Assembly: GCA_034437555.1 (NCBI GenBank)
Contig: DAOTTQ010000037.1
Coordinates: forward strand, 124,001 to 188,000
Length of the DNA stretch: 64,000 bases
Source of the DNA: JANWYT01 sp034437555
GTDB lineage: Bacteria; Chloroflexota; Anaerolineae; Aggregatilineales; Phototrophicaceae
Direction of reading: 5' to 3'
Shown here one piece after another: positions 35,286 to 44,146 of the stretch. The notes beneath the pieces are model-generated. The model saw nothing but the letters and a program-made list of their open reading frames with translations. It was not told where the DNA came from and searched no databases. The translations under genes and the position numbers were made by a program. Within the stretch, counting starts at the first letter, position 1. The number at the start of each line of letters is the position of its first letter.

Positions 35286-35311
35286 GGCGTTCTTTATCCC
35301 TCTATAAGTCT

Positions 35312-35788
35312 TTAGCCTGCACCCAACAAACGGAACTTTTCTAAAATTTGCAAGGATAGCAAGTTCCACATCGTGGCGGCATATTGGTCTTGTGCGCCCG
35401 TAAAGTTACCCGCTAAAGCCACATTATTGGTAGGATGAATACGGTCTGCTTCTAAGCCATTGCTTGGCAATGGTTGGGTCGCTAACCACAAGTTGACCAC
35501 AGGCACGCCATATGCCCGCCCAACATCCGCAATAATCACATTAAACGCCACCCATCCACGCAAGCCGTCTTCAGCACGCACCAATACCCAATCCCCAACA
35601 CGGTTACGCCCTTCCACTGTTACGTTAGAGCGCACGCGAATTTCACCTATTTTTTCAAAGGTTTGCGCTGAACCCGCGCGGACATTCACTGTGTCCACCA
35701 CGATGGCAGGCTGTGAAGCAGGCTCTTGTGCCATTGCCGTTAAGCCCGCTGCCAATAGGATGAATGTTATGAATAGTTTTTTGATCAT
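35312..35788 (-). CDS. Exported bacterial SH3-domain protein with SGNH-hydrolase-like tail
   Basis: A 158-residue protein with a signal peptide (1-20, ending AMAQ) and one SH3b domain (about 28-85: VDTVNVRAGS, GDWVLVRAEDGLRGWV). The tail YGVPVVNLWLA followed by EADRIHPTNN (Asp115, His118) looks like the final DxxH block of SGNH/GDSL esterases, but the GDS nucleophile block is absent. It may be a decayed or domain-swapped remnant, or an unrelated fold. It is likely a wall-binding protein. It precedes the hypothetical gene on the same strand. Confidence 0.75.
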   Translation of the reverse strand: MIKKLFITFILLAAGLTAMAQEPASQPAIVVDTVNVRAGSAQTFEKIGEIRVRSNVTVEGRNRVGDWVLVRAEDGLRGWVAFNVIIADVGRAYGVPVVNLWLATQPLPSNGLEADRIHPTNNVALAGNFTGAQDQYAATMWNLLSLQILEKFRLLGAG

Positions 35789-35823
35789 ACTGTCCTTTGT
35801 CCCTCTACTTATTTGACTTGTTA

Positions 35824-37278
35824 TTATAACCCTTTGCGCTTCGATTCATCCCAAAGCGCATCCATCGCCTCTAGTGTCATGTCCTTCAGCGACAGCCCTT
35901 GTGCTTTTGCACCCTCTTCTACGTAGCGAAACCGCCGATAGAATTTGGCGTTGGCTTCTCTGATAAGGCTTTCGGGGTCTTTCTCCCCTAGCCAGCGCAA
36001 CCAATTCACCAATACAAACACAAGGTCGGCTATCTCTTGTATTTTATGGGAATTATCGGTTGCTTCCAAGATTTCATTTAGCTCTTCACGCACTTTATCT
36101 TCAACGCCGCTCACATCACGCCAATCAAAACCCACTTTAGCGGCTTGTTTGGCGTATTCATACGCCACCATCAACGAAGGTAACGCCTTAGGGACTTTGT
36201 CTAGCAGGCTTGTTTCTTCTTGCCCTTTGTCGGCACGTTCTGCCCGTTTGATGTCATCCCAATTTTTAAGGACTTCTTGAGCGTTATTTTGCACATCCAC
36301 ATCACCCCATATATGCGGATGACGACGAATCATCTTGCGATTAACATACTCTAGCACATCCGACATCTTAAACTCACCGTCATCAATGGCAATTTGCGTA
36401 TGCAAAACCACCTGTAACAGCAAATCGCCCAGTTCCCCCATCAAGGCTTCCGGGTCATTGTTGTCAATTGCTTCTAGCACCTCATACGCTTCTTCTATCA
36501 AGTAAGAGCGCAAAGAAGCGTGCGTTTGCTCTTTATCCCAAGGACACCCTTCAGGAGCGCGTAAGTGGGCAATCGTCTCTTGAAACGATTCAAAGCTGGT
36601 ATATTGCCCCAATGACGGCACATATAATGATGTCAGGTGATTGATAGAACGGCTACGGTCTATTTCATACAGGGGCAATGTTTCTATAAACGGGTTTTCT
36701 GTGCCTGCCCCATGTACCAGCATCACCGTAAAATCATCGGGATATTGGTTCATCAGCGTCAGCTTCACGTCACTAGCAACCATACGGTTGTAAACTTGTG
36801 CCACAAATGCGGGCATGGCGGGGTTAATTTGTGGGTGATGCTGGATAGCAATATCCAGGGCATCATACACTTGCAAACCGTTCATGCCGTCTATGCCCAC
36901 TTGCCTTAGCATTGGCTCGATAAAGCTTACCCCATGAATAATTTCTAATGGGATGTTGGTTTCTGGGCAACGTGCCATTAAGCGCATCACTGCCGCTTCA
37001 CCCATCATCGGGTCACCGGGGACGGCGTAGACCACATCGCCCTTTTGCGCCTCCTCCATGAGCTTGGTGACAATTGCCTCATATACATCATCAAATTGCT
37101 CATGAGCTTCATACAGGCTATCAAAGCTAATATATTCGGGGCGTTTAGGTAAGTCTGGCACACTCGGATGGCGTTCTGTACGTAGGTAAACCGTTTCGGC
37201 ATTTTCTAAGGCACGCCACGCCTTGCGCGTAATGTCGCCACTATCGCCCGCCCCAAGCCCGATGATTGTTAGTGTCAT
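35824..37278 (-). CDS. mazG: Tetrapyrrole-methylase-like / MazG nucleotide pyrophosphohydrolase fusion (YabN type)
   Basis: A 484-residue fusion. Residues 1-220 resemble the SAM-dependent uroporphyrin/corrin methylase fold (LTIIGLGAGDSGDIT, VYAVPGDPMMGEAAVM). Residues about 230-484 are a MazG domain with LRAPEGCPWDKEQTHASL, LIEEAYEVLEAID and MGELGDLLLQVVLH, whose acidic residues bind Mg and cleave NTPs to NMP and PPi. The house-cleaning of aberrant nucleotides is the known MazG role; the role of the methylase-like half is unclear. A GNAT gene lies 8 nt upstream. Confidence 0.95.
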   Translation of the reverse strand: MTLTIIGLGAGDSGDITRKAWRALENAETVYLRTERHPSVPDLPKRPEYISFDSLYEAHEQFDDVYEAIVTKLMEEAQKGDVVYAVPGDPMMGEAAVMRLMARCPETNIPLEIIHGVSFIEPMLRQVGIDGMNGLQVYDALDIAIQHHPQINPAMPAFVAQVYNRMVASDVKLTLMNQYPDDFTVMLVHGAGTENPFIETLPLYEIDRSRSINHLTSLYVPSLGQYTSFESFQETIAHLRAPEGCPWDKEQTHASLRSYLIEEAYEVLEAIDNNDPEALMGELGDLLLQVVLHTQIAIDDGEFKMSDVLEYVNRKMIRRHPHIWGDVDVQNNAQEVLKNWDDIKRAERADKGQEETSLLDKVPKALPSLMVAYEYAKQAAKVGFDWRDVSGVEDKVREELNEILEATDNSHKIQEIADLVFVLVNWLRWLGEKDPESLIREANAKFYRRFRYVEEGAKAQGLSLKDMTLEAMDALWDESKRKGL

Positions 37279-37286
37279 AACGTGCG

Positions 37287-37946
37287 TTATTCCTCTTCTG
37301 GCAACGCCCTAATTTCGGCAAGCACGCGCTCGCTAAGGTGTGGAAACTCTGAATAATCCTCAACATAGAGCGTTTCTATCCACTCTAGGGCTTGCGCTTT
37401 GTTGTTGGGTAGGGTGCTTTCTGCAATGGGCGCAACCATAATTCGCATAGGAACAAAGCCCTGCCCCGTGTCATCTGTAAAGTCGGGCATGGCAAATGGT
37501 GTGCTAAATTTCACCAATTCTGCCCCATTACGCTCGTAAAAGCGAATACGGCGACTGCGCTCGTGATTAGGGTCTTCGTGGGGAGGTTCAACTTCCCAAA
37601 GAAGCGTTTGAGCATTAGGAAGTGTCCCCAAGTAAGAAACCGCTTCTTGCAACAATTGACTACCAATGCCCCGACCATGATAAGCACTGTCAACAGCAAA
37701 ATAAGGCAAAAAGAAATAAGGGCTATCTCCCAGTCGCGGTGTCCAAATAACGCCCACCACGCGGTTTTCTGCGTCAGTATCACGTGCCACCAACGTAGGA
37801 AAGCGTGGTTCGTTACGTTGCATGGCGTTTCTCATTCCTTCATAAGGCACTTTTTCCTCTGGAGGAAAGTTACTTTCATAAATGCCGCCGATGGTATCTA
37901 AATCGCTCTCGCTAGGGTCTTTAAGATGTTCATAAAAAATGGTCAT
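37287..37946 (-). CDS. GNAT-family N-acetyltransferase
   Basis: A 219-residue GNAT protein. The acetyl-CoA loop appears as YHGRGIGSQLLQEAVSYL (Q/RxxGxG/A form), preceded by beta-4 with YFFLPYFAVDS. A C-terminal extension of about 60 residues follows the core. The acceptor substrate is unknown. It heads a two-gene unit with mazG, 8 nt apart. Confidence 0.87.
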   Translation of the reverse strand: MTIFYEHLKDPSESDLDTIGGIYESNFPPEEKVPYEGMRNAMQRNEPRFPTLVARDTDAENRVVGVIWTPRLGDSPYFFLPYFAVDSAYHGRGIGSQLLQEAVSYLGTLPNAQTLLWEVEPPHEDPNHERSRRIRFYERNGAELVKFSTPFAMPDFTDDTGQGFVPMRIMVAPIAESTLPNNKAQALEWIETLYVEDYSEFPHLSERVLAEIRALPEEE

Positions 37947-38074
37947 AGAAACAATACCTTATCACTCAAGAGGCTAGATAATGGGTCTCATTGTAATGCC
38001 GAATACCCTCTTTATGCTATGCCTTCTCCGCCACCCACGCGCAAAAGCATCACAAAAGAACGCGCTACTAACGC

Positions 38075-38108
38075 AAAAAAGGCAAGACCACTTTCGTGAC
38101 CTTGCCTT
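38075..38108 (-). terminator. Terminator at the end of the ribosomal supercluster
   Basis: AAGGCAAG pairs with CTTGCCTT (with an inner CAC/GTG pair and GAAA loop on the minus strand) followed by a T-run, 34 nt after the rpsI stop. Confidence 0.88.
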
Positions 38109-38141
38109 GATTTACATTGCAATAAGAGACGTACAGACCCT

Positions 38142-38552
38142 TTAGCGTTTTGTATAGGTAGGTGCTTTACGCGCACGCTTGAGACCCGGTTTTTTCCGTT
38201 CCTTTTCGCGTGAATCACGGGTAAGCAAGCCCTTTGTCTTTAGCGCAGAACGGACATCGGGGTCAAGTTTAAGCAAAGCGCGAGAAATACCCAAGCGGAT
38301 TGCGTCACGCTGACCGGTTACGCCGCCACCCGACACCTTAACAGTAATGTCATAGGTGCGTTCTTGCCCAATTGCGACAAGGGGCAACATGAGAAGGTTC
38401 ATGTCGTTGGGGCGCGTCAGATAGTCTTCTACATCGCGCGTGTCTTTTTCACGCAGGATGGTAATGCGTCCTGTTCCGCCAGGGTAAAGGCGCACGCGGG
38501 CTGTTGCGCTTTTACGACGACCTAGCCCTTCGTAGTATTGTGTGGTGGACAT
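38142..38552 (-). CDS. rpsI: 30S ribosomal protein S9
   Basis: A 136-residue S9 (uS9) with the start YYEGLGRRKSATARVRLYPG, GGGVTGQRDAIRLGISRAL, the LLTRDSREKERKKPGLKRAR segment and the invariant C-terminal TKR tail that reaches the P-site tRNA. It is the last gene of the cluster, 15 nt after rplM, and a terminator follows. Confidence 0.97.
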   Translation of the reverse strand: MSTTQYYEGLGRRKSATARVRLYPGGTGRITILREKDTRDVEDYLTRPNDMNLLMLPLVAIGQERTYDITVKVSGGGVTGQRDAIRLGISRALLKLDPDVRSALKTKGLLTRDSREKERKKPGLKRARKAPTYTKR

Positions 38553-38567
38553 AGTTGCTCCCTAAAA

Positions 38568-39011
38568 TTAAAGTTCTAGCACTTCTGGCTTTTGTGCGGC
38601 ATGGGGGTGTTCATTACCGGCATAAATCTTTAGCTTGCCAATAATTTGATGCCCCAAGGCACCCTTTGGCAACATACGCTTTATGGCAAATTGCAGCGGG
38701 CGGGATGGGTGCTTAGACACCAAATCTTTTAGCTTTGTGCCATAAATACCGCCGGGATAACCACTGTGACGCCAATAAATCTTGTCTTCCATACGCTTGC
38801 CAGTAACGTGGATTTTTTCCACGTTAATAACAACAACAAAATCACCACAATCAAGGTTGGGTGAATAAATCGGCTTATTCTTGCCGGTTAGGTACGGCAC
38901 AATCTTTGAAGCCAAACGCCCAAGTGTCTTGCCCTGTGCATCCACCACAAACCATCTGGCTTGAATGTCTTTGGGGCTTGCGGCGTAAGTTTTTTGGTCT
39001 TTGACTCTCAT
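38568..39011 (-). CDS. rplM: 50S ribosomal protein L13
   Basis: A 147-residue L13 (uL13) with RWFVVDAQGKTLGRLAS, PNLDCGDFVVVINVEKI and the MLPKGALGH helix. ATG 39011 has GGAGG 9 nt upstream; a TTG at 39017 is rejected. It stands between truA and rpsI, the usual order at the end of the alpha operon in Gram-positive-type genomes. Confidence 0.97.
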   Translation of the reverse strand: MRVKDQKTYAASPKDIQARWFVVDAQGKTLGRLASKIVPYLTGKNKPIYSPNLDCGDFVVVINVEKIHVTGKRMEDKIYWRHSGYPGGIYGTKLKDLVSKHPSRPLQFAIKRMLPKGALGHQIIGKLKIYAGNEHPHAAQKPEVLEL

Positions 39012-39046
39012 TCTCAACTTCCTCCAGACGGGGCATCTTCCCGTCT

Positions 39047-39814
39047 TTACCCATTTTCTTTTGGTTTGGTTAAGGGCGGATACCGCACCTCGACCAAGAC
39101 TAAACCCTGTGGCGGGGCAATTTTCCCCGCGTATTTTAGATTGGCTAGGGCAAATGCCCTCTTGAATGTTGGCACACTAAGCCAACCTCGTCCTACATCC
39201 ACCAGCATTTGCACAATACGGCGCACCATGTGATGCAAAAAAGCCGTTCCTTCAATGTGGTAGCTATAAAGCATTTTTGTTTCATCCACCGTCCACACCG
39301 AGTTTAACACTTTGCGGACAGTGTTGTCCCCTATTGGGGGCTTGCCAAAGGTTGCGAAGTCATGTTCGCCTATCAGCAAAGATGCACCCTCATTAAGCAG
39401 GTCTAAAGACAAAGGCGATGACTTATGCCACACGAAACGGCTTTGAAGCGGGTTTGCGCGTGGAGAAACCGCAACATCATAGCGATAAGAGCGCGAAAGC
39501 GCATCATGTCGCGGATGAAAGGTTGTCTCTGTTACTTCCAAATTTTGTAACACAATATCATTTGGAAGAAAAACATTGACTGCTGTTAAGAGTGCGTCTG
39601 GGGCGTGTCCCCAATTTGCGTTAAAGGCGATGACTTGCCCCATGGCATGAACACCCGCATCCGTGCGCCCTGCCCCTATAATGGGCGTTGTTATCCCTAG
39701 CACGCGCTCTAGCGCGGTTTCGGTTTCACCCTGAATGGTGGGGCGCACTGCCTGTTTCTGAAAGCCTACATAAGCAGTACCGTCATAGGCTAAGGTTGCA
39801 CGGTAACGGGTCAT
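39047..39814 (-). CDS. truA: tRNA pseudouridine(38-40) synthase
   Basis: A 255-residue TruA. It converts uridines 38, 39 and 40 in the tRNA anticodon stem to pseudouridine. The catalytic Asp is in GAGRTDAGVHAMGQV. LAYDGTAYVGFQKQ and the dimer segment FLHHMVRRIVQMLVDVG are typical. It is located between rplQ and rplM in a standard arrangement. Confidence 0.96.
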   Translation of the reverse strand: MTRYRATLAYDGTAYVGFQKQAVRPTIQGETETALERVLGITTPIIGAGRTDAGVHAMGQVIAFNANWGHAPDALLTAVNVFLPNDIVLQNLEVTETTFHPRHDALSRSYRYDVAVSPRANPLQSRFVWHKSSPLSLDLLNEGASLLIGEHDFATFGKPPIGDNTVRKVLNSVWTVDETKMLYSYHIEGTAFLHHMVRRIVQMLVDVGRGWLSVPTFKRAFALANLKYAGKIAPPQGLVLVEVRYPPLTKPKENG

Positions 39815-39832
39815 TGAGTCTGACCAATGGGT

Positions 39833-40240
39833 TTAGCCAAAGTTGGCGTAATCCACCAGCTCCAATAGCACCAAGTCTGCGTTATCACCCTTACGGGGAT
39901 TAAGGCGGTAGATGCGTGTATAGCCACCGTTACGGTCTTTGTAGAACGGGGCAATCGTGTCGAACAATTTTTGGACAATTTCACGGTCATTGTATAAACG
40001 ACTGGCGACAATACGGCGGGCGTGTACTGCAATAGCTTCGTTGTTAGCACCCTCAGCCTTTGCCAGACCGCGTTTTGCAATGGTAATCAGACGTTCCGCT
40101 GCGCCGCGCACAAAATCTGCTTTTGCGCGGGTTGTGGTAATACGTCCGTGTTGGAACAATGCAGCTGCAAGCCCCTTTTTGAGTGCCTTGCGTTGCGATG
40201 TATTCCGACCTAATTTCTTTCCATATACCCGATGACGCAT
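39833..40240 (-). CDS. rplQ: 50S ribosomal protein L17
   Basis: A 135-residue L17 (bL17) beginning MRHRVYGKKLGRNTSQRKAL, with GRITTTRAKADFVRGAAERL and the C-terminal GYTRIYRLNPRKGDNADL. It lies 21 nt after rpoA. Confidence 0.97.
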   Translation of the reverse strand: MRHRVYGKKLGRNTSQRKALKKGLAAALFQHGRITTTRAKADFVRGAAERLITIAKRGLAKAEGANNEAIAVHARRIVASRLYNDREIVQKLFDTIAPFYKDRNGGYTRIYRLNPRKGDNADLVLLELVDYANFG

Positions 40241-40261
40241 CTTCGCGCTCTCCGTTAATTC

Positions 40262-41269
40262 TTACTTATCGTCTTTATCAGAGGGCCAATAGCCCTTTTC
40301 GCGTAATTTGTCGGTAAGCTCGTCTAAGGACTTTTCACCAAAATTACGAATAGCCAGCATGGCATCACTGCCACGGTGTAACATGTCAATAACATCACCA
40401 ATTGAAGTAATGCCCGTACGCTTGAGCGAGTTAAACACGCGCACGCTCAAATCAAGCTCCTCAATGGGCTTATCGTACAAAGGCTGGCGATGCTTGTCTG
40501 CCACCAAGTCGGGTTCACTATCAGGGAGGACGATATCATCAATATGAACGCCACTCACCACCGCTAGGTGACGGATGAGAATTTGGGAGGCTTGGCTCAT
40601 TGCCTCTTCGGGACGCACTGTGCCGTCTGTCCAAATCTCTAGGATGAGCTTATCATAATTTGTGCGTTGCCCTACTCGCGCCCGATCTACGTCGTATTTA
40701 GAACGGCGTACAGGGCTAAAGATAGCATCCACTGGCAACTCACCAATAGGCAAACGTCCGCGTTCTTCTGCGGGGCTATACCCACGACCTGCACGCACTT
40801 CAAATTCCATTTCAATATGCGCGTTAGCATCATCCACCGTGAACAAATACAGTTCAGGGTTTTCAATGACCACTTCAGCGGGGCAAGAAATATCTGCCGC
40901 CGTTACTGTGCCTTCACCACGATGGTTTAAGCGAAGTCGCGTGCTTTCTGCATCATGAAGGGTAAGGCGTAATTGCTTGACCTGCAAGATGAGCTGGGTC
41001 ATATCTTCACGGACGCCGGGAATTGCCGAAAATTCGTGATGAACATCGCTCACGCGAATGCTTGTCACGGCAGCACCGGGTAATGAAGATAACAACACAC
41101 GGCGCAAGGCGTTACCAATGGTTAAGCCATATCCACTTTCCAAAGGACTGATGACAAATTTGCCATAGGTGCGAGTTAATGCTTGGCTTTCCACTTTATG
41201 TGGAAGCACCATGTTGCTCGTAATTTGGTTCACATCCGAAGAATGGGATGAGGAAGTTTGGAACACCAT
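40262..41269 (-). CDS. rpoA: RNA polymerase alpha subunit
   Basis: A 335-residue alpha subunit. The N-domain dimerises and docks beta and beta' (FVISPLESGYGLTIGNALRR, LLSSLPGAAVTSIRV). After a linker the C-domain shows IEELDLSVRVFNSLKRTGIT and the helix-hairpin-helix ending NFGEKSLDELTDKLREKGY, which contacts UP elements and activators. AGGAGA precedes the ATG. It follows rpsK directly because rpsD is absent from its usual slot. Confidence 0.98.
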   Translation of the reverse strand: MVFQTSSSHSSDVNQITSNMVLPHKVESQALTRTYGKFVISPLESGYGLTIGNALRRVLLSSLPGAAVTSIRVSDVHHEFSAIPGVREDMTQLILQVKQLRLTLHDAESTRLRLNHRGEGTVTAADISCPAEVVIENPELYLFTVDDANAHIEMEFEVRAGRGYSPAEERGRLPIGELPVDAIFSPVRRSKYDVDRARVGQRTNYDKLILEIWTDGTVRPEEAMSQASQILIRHLAVVSGVHIDDIVLPDSEPDLVADKHRQPLYDKPIEELDLSVRVFNSLKRTGITSIGDVIDMLHRGSDAMLAIRNFGEKSLDELTDKLREKGYWPSDKDDK

Positions 41270-41290
41270 CTTGGCAGGTTCTCCTATCGT

Positions 41291-41692
41291 TTAAACACGA
41301 CGACGTTTTGGCGGACGACAACCGTTGTGAGGCACGGGGGTGATGTCAGTAATCGAGCGCACCTTCAAACCACTGCCTTGGATGGCACGGATTGCCGCTT
41401 CTCGACCTGGACCCGGTCCCTTAATGAAAACGTCCACTTCTTTCATGCCGTGCTGTTGTGCAGCTTCGCTTGCGGCTTGTGCCGCCATACGTGCTGCGTA
41501 AGGGGTGCTTTTGCGGCTTCCCTTAAAGCCGTTTGTGCCTGCGCTTGCCCAAGTAACAACATTCCCGCTTTGGTCGGTCAACGATACAATTGTATTGTTG
41601 AAAGTGGCGTAAACGTGCGCCTGTCCATAAGGGATGTTCTTAAGCACTTTTTTAACGGCGCGGCGGCTAGTCGTTTTCTTCGCTTTTGCCAT
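41291..41692 (-). CDS. rpsK: 30S ribosomal protein S11
   Basis: A 133-residue S11 (uS11) with GQAHVYATFNNTIVSLTD, RKSTPYAARMAAQAASEAA, the KGPGPGREAAIRA loop and the basic DITPVPHNGCRPPKRRRV tail. It follows rpsM after an unusually long 118-nt gap containing a hairpin. Confidence 0.97.
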   Translation of the reverse strand: MAKAKKTTSRRAVKKVLKNIPYGQAHVYATFNNTIVSLTDQSGNVVTWASAGTNGFKGSRKSTPYAARMAAQAASEAAQQHGMKEVDVFIKGPGPGREAAIRAIQGSGLKVRSITDITPVPHNGCRPPKRRRV

Positions 41693-41731
41693 TACGTGAT
41701 ACTCCGTTGGTTAGGTCTTAACGATAATTTA

Positions 41732-41752
41732 GCCCTGTAAACCTCACAGGGC
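41732..41752 (-). promoter_or_regulatory. Intercistronic hairpin between rpsM and rpsK
   Basis: GCCCTGT pairs with ACAGGGC around a 7-nt loop, followed on the minus strand by TAAATTATCG, which is AU-rich but not a clean U-tract. It may be a processing or translational-control site. Confidence 0.45.
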
Positions 41753-41810
41753 ATCCTCTTACAGCCAATGTTAGTTTATTTGCTAGATGCCCAACAGCAT
41801 GCAACAAAGT

Positions 41811-42197
41811 CTACTTCTTGGTTGCACCACGACGGCGACCACGACCGGGGACAGTTTTCTTTACCCCACGCCGAGTCCGCGCATTTGTGCGCGTGCGTTG
41901 ACCGCGAACAGGTAAATTACGACGGTGGCGCAACCCACGATAGCTCTGAATTTCCATCAGACGCTTAATGTTTAGTTGCACTTCACGGCGCAAATCGCCT
42001 TCTACAGTCATCATGCCAATTTTTTCGCGGATTTTTTGTACGTCCGCTTCGGATAAGTCGCGTACCCGTATATCTGGGCTAACTCCCGTTTCTACCAGAA
42101 TTTTCTGGCTGGTCGTCAAGCCGATGCCGTAGATATAGGTTAGTGCAATTTCTACGCGCTTATCACGAGGGAGGTCAACACCTTCAATACGTGCCAT
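41811..42197 (-). CDS. rpsM: 30S ribosomal protein S13
   Basis: A 128-residue S13 (uS13) with ARIEGVDLPRDKRVEIALTY, IYGIGLTTSQKIL, SYRGLRHRRNLPVRGQRTRT and a Lys/Arg-rich tail. It follows rpmJ by 35 nt. Confidence 0.97.
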   Translation of the reverse strand: MARIEGVDLPRDKRVEIALTYIYGIGLTTSQKILVETGVSPDIRVRDLSEADVQKIREKIGMMTVEGDLRREVQLNIKRLMEIQSYRGLRHRRNLPVRGQRTRTNARTRRGVKKTVPGRGRRRGATKK

Positions 42198-42232
42198 AGT
42201 TGCGTCTTACTCCTCAGTGATTCTTTCGGGTC

Positions 42233-42346
42233 CTAGCCCTGTTTTTGCTTGTGTTTTGGGTTTGCGCAAATAACCATTACGCGCCCATGACGTTTAATCA
42301 CACGGCATTTAGGGCAACGGACTTTGATAGATGTGGAAACCTTCAT
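42233..42346 (-). CDS. rpmJ: 50S ribosomal protein L36
   Basis: A 37-residue zinc-binding L36 (bL36) starting MKVSTSIKVRCPKCRVIKRH. Cys11, Cys14, Cys27 and His32 form the zinc site. It is the first gene behind the second cluster promoter, with AAAGG 9 nt before the ATG. infA, which normally precedes rpmJ, is not here. Confidence 0.95.
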   Translation of the reverse strand: MKVSTSIKVRCPKCRVIKRHGRVMVICANPKHKQKQG

Positions 42347-42386
42347 CAGTCAAAACCTTTACTCGTGTTCTTCTAACGAAGAAAGT

Positions 42387-42415
42387 ATTATATGGAAATC
42401 TACTTAAAAAGTAAA
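42387..42415 (-). promoter_or_regulatory. Promoter for the rpmJ-rpsM-rpsK-rpoA segment
   Basis: TTTACT and a perfect TATAAT are spaced by 17 bp on the minus strand, with the start site predicted near 42380, about 34 nt before rpmJ. Confidence 0.75.
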
Positions 42416-42497
42416 CGCCGAACTTATCAACTAGATTTAGGGGTGCGCCCGCACTTTTTTACAGGGCGCACACGGCTTTTTTAACGCCTAAACTGCC

Positions 42498-43961
42498 CTA
42501 TGGCACAAAAAATTTGGGTGCGGTCATATTCCCCACACAAGACGAATCAAGGCTAGACGGGTCAAGGGTTTCTAAAAATTCTAACGCAATTTGTGTTGGG
42601 CAAGGATGCGTATCCACTGCCCCATGCCCGATGCCCGCAAAAACAAAATGCACACTATTGCTTAAATAACGTTGGGCTTCATCACCCCATGCTGGCGGTG
42701 TAATGGGGTCATAATTGCCACTCAATACCAACGTAGGAATGCCACTAATAACAGGTTCGTTTTCAATGGCGGGTGAAGCGGGTACGCCCCATAATTCACA
42801 AGTAGCAAATGTTTGCTCTACGCTTAACAACATAGAATTGGCGATTTGTGGCGGAATCCCTACAGACAGGGCTTCTGCGCCTTCTAGGGTGTTAAAGGGG
42901 ACTTCTTCTTGGCACTCTACACTGTTAAACATGCCGTCTGCATCGCCGTCACTCACATATTCCCCGTCCTCTATAGACGATTCTTCACCCTCACCCATCG
43001 AATCATCTGGGAAAGAGTACATCTCGAAGTCACGGTTAGCAGCACCCTGTATCATCGCGGGCAAAATATACAGGCTACTAGAATCATACATCACATCAAA
43101 AATGGTATTGACTACGTCATCGCCATACAATTCGGTTTCGTTGTCGTCCTCATCATAGCCAATCATCGGTTCTTGATTAAGGTCGTCTACCATCGTGTAA
43201 AACAGTTCTTCTAGGTCGCCATAGGCTACGGTGCAAGCACTATCGGCATTACAATCATCAAAAAGTTGCTTAAACGCACGATAAGCATTAAGGGCTTGTT
43301 CTTCATAGCCTTGTACATGAGGGGGATACACCGCATCAATAATGACCGAGCGAATGCGCTCTGGATAATCACGCATCACGGTTAAGGCAAGGCGTGTGCC
43401 ATAAGATACGCCAAACAAGTTAGCTTCTATATCTAGGGCGATGAGCAGGTCGTTGATGTCTGCGGCACTTTCTGCACTGTTATAGGCTTCTAGCACAATG
43501 CCCTCGTCCAGAAAAGCCTGCAAGCAAATGGCTTCAATGTCAGCGTCTTCTGCAACATCTTCGGGCAGATACTCGTCACAATCAAGCGCAGGGATTGAAT
43601 AGCCCGTTCCGCGTTGGTCATACAAGATAATATCCGAGTAAGTGCGAAGCGAACTTTTTAGCCAAAAATCCACAGCCACCACAGCCGAGCCACCGGGCCC
43701 ACCTTCAAGGTAGAGAATAGAGTCACTTGCAGGGTTACTCGATGTTGAGGTAATAATGACCACTTGCAGTTCAATGTCAGCGTCACTAAGTCCCTGACGG
43801 CTTTCTGGCACAATTAAAACACCACAAATGACTGTCTCACCCTCTTGTTCTGTGTTTGGCAAACCAAAGGGACAGTCACTTTCTATAAATTCGGGCGATT
43901 GCGCCCACACTGGAACACTACACAAACACAAAAAAAGCATCAAACTCATCAAGCGTTTCAT
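42498..43961 (-). CDS. Exported alpha/beta hydrolase, tripeptidyl-aminopeptidase (TAP)-like
   Basis: A 487-residue secreted hydrolase with a signal peptide (1-20, ending PVWAQ). The oxyanion-hole motif is LEGGPGGSA, the nucleophile Ser lies in LFGVSYGTRLAL, and the C-terminal TAP-like domain supplies Asp in LSGNYDPITPP and His in AGIGHGAVD. Relatives are proline iminopeptidases and tripeptidyl aminopeptidases that trim peptides outside the cell. An acidic insertion (about 310-340) is unusual. It interrupts the ribosomal cluster between map and rpmJ, on the same strand, with its own -10 box at 44005. Confidence 0.9.
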   Translation of the reverse strand: MKRLMSLMLFLCLCSVPVWAQSPEFIESDCPFGLPNTEQEGETVICGVLIVPESRQGLSDADIELQVVIITSTSSNPASDSILYLEGGPGGSAVVAVDFWLKSSLRTYSDIILYDQRGTGYSIPALDCDEYLPEDVAEDADIEAICLQAFLDEGIVLEAYNSAESAADINDLLIALDIEANLFGVSYGTRLALTVMRDYPERIRSVIIDAVYPPHVQGYEEQALNAYRAFKQLFDDCNADSACTVAYGDLEELFYTMVDDLNQEPMIGYDEDDNETELYGDDVVNTIFDVMYDSSSLYILPAMIQGAANRDFEMYSFPDDSMGEGEESSIEDGEYVSDGDADGMFNSVECQEEVPFNTLEGAEALSVGIPPQIANSMLLSVEQTFATCELWGVPASPAIENEPVISGIPTLVLSGNYDPITPPAWGDEAQRYLSNSVHFVFAGIGHGAVDTHPCPTQIALEFLETLDPSSLDSSCVGNMTAPKFFVP

Positions 43962-44004
43962 TTAACCACTCCTATTTCACAAAAAGCAACAGTTACAAAG
44001 TGGC

Positions 44005-44010
44005 ATTATA
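44005..44010 (-). promoter_or_regulatory. -10 box upstream of the exported hydrolase
   Basis: A perfect TATAAT on the minus strand 44 nt before the ATG; no clear -35 hexamer accompanies it. Confidence 0.4.
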
Positions 44011-44146
44011 GGTCACCGTTTTATTCCTTTTTGGGGAAGAAAAGAACGGAATAACACACACCGCGTAACTGCCGAAAATTTAAATATTCCAAGCGTTGAT
44101 TATACTGTTACTTCCCCACAACTCCTGCAAAAAAGCCGTAAAGATA

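Noticed and set aside
42443..42482. GTGCGCCC/GGGCGCAC hairpin before a T-run
   Set aside because: The T-run is on the plus strand, where no gene ends; on the minus strand the stem is followed by CCCTAAATC, so it is not a convincing terminator for the hydrolase gene.
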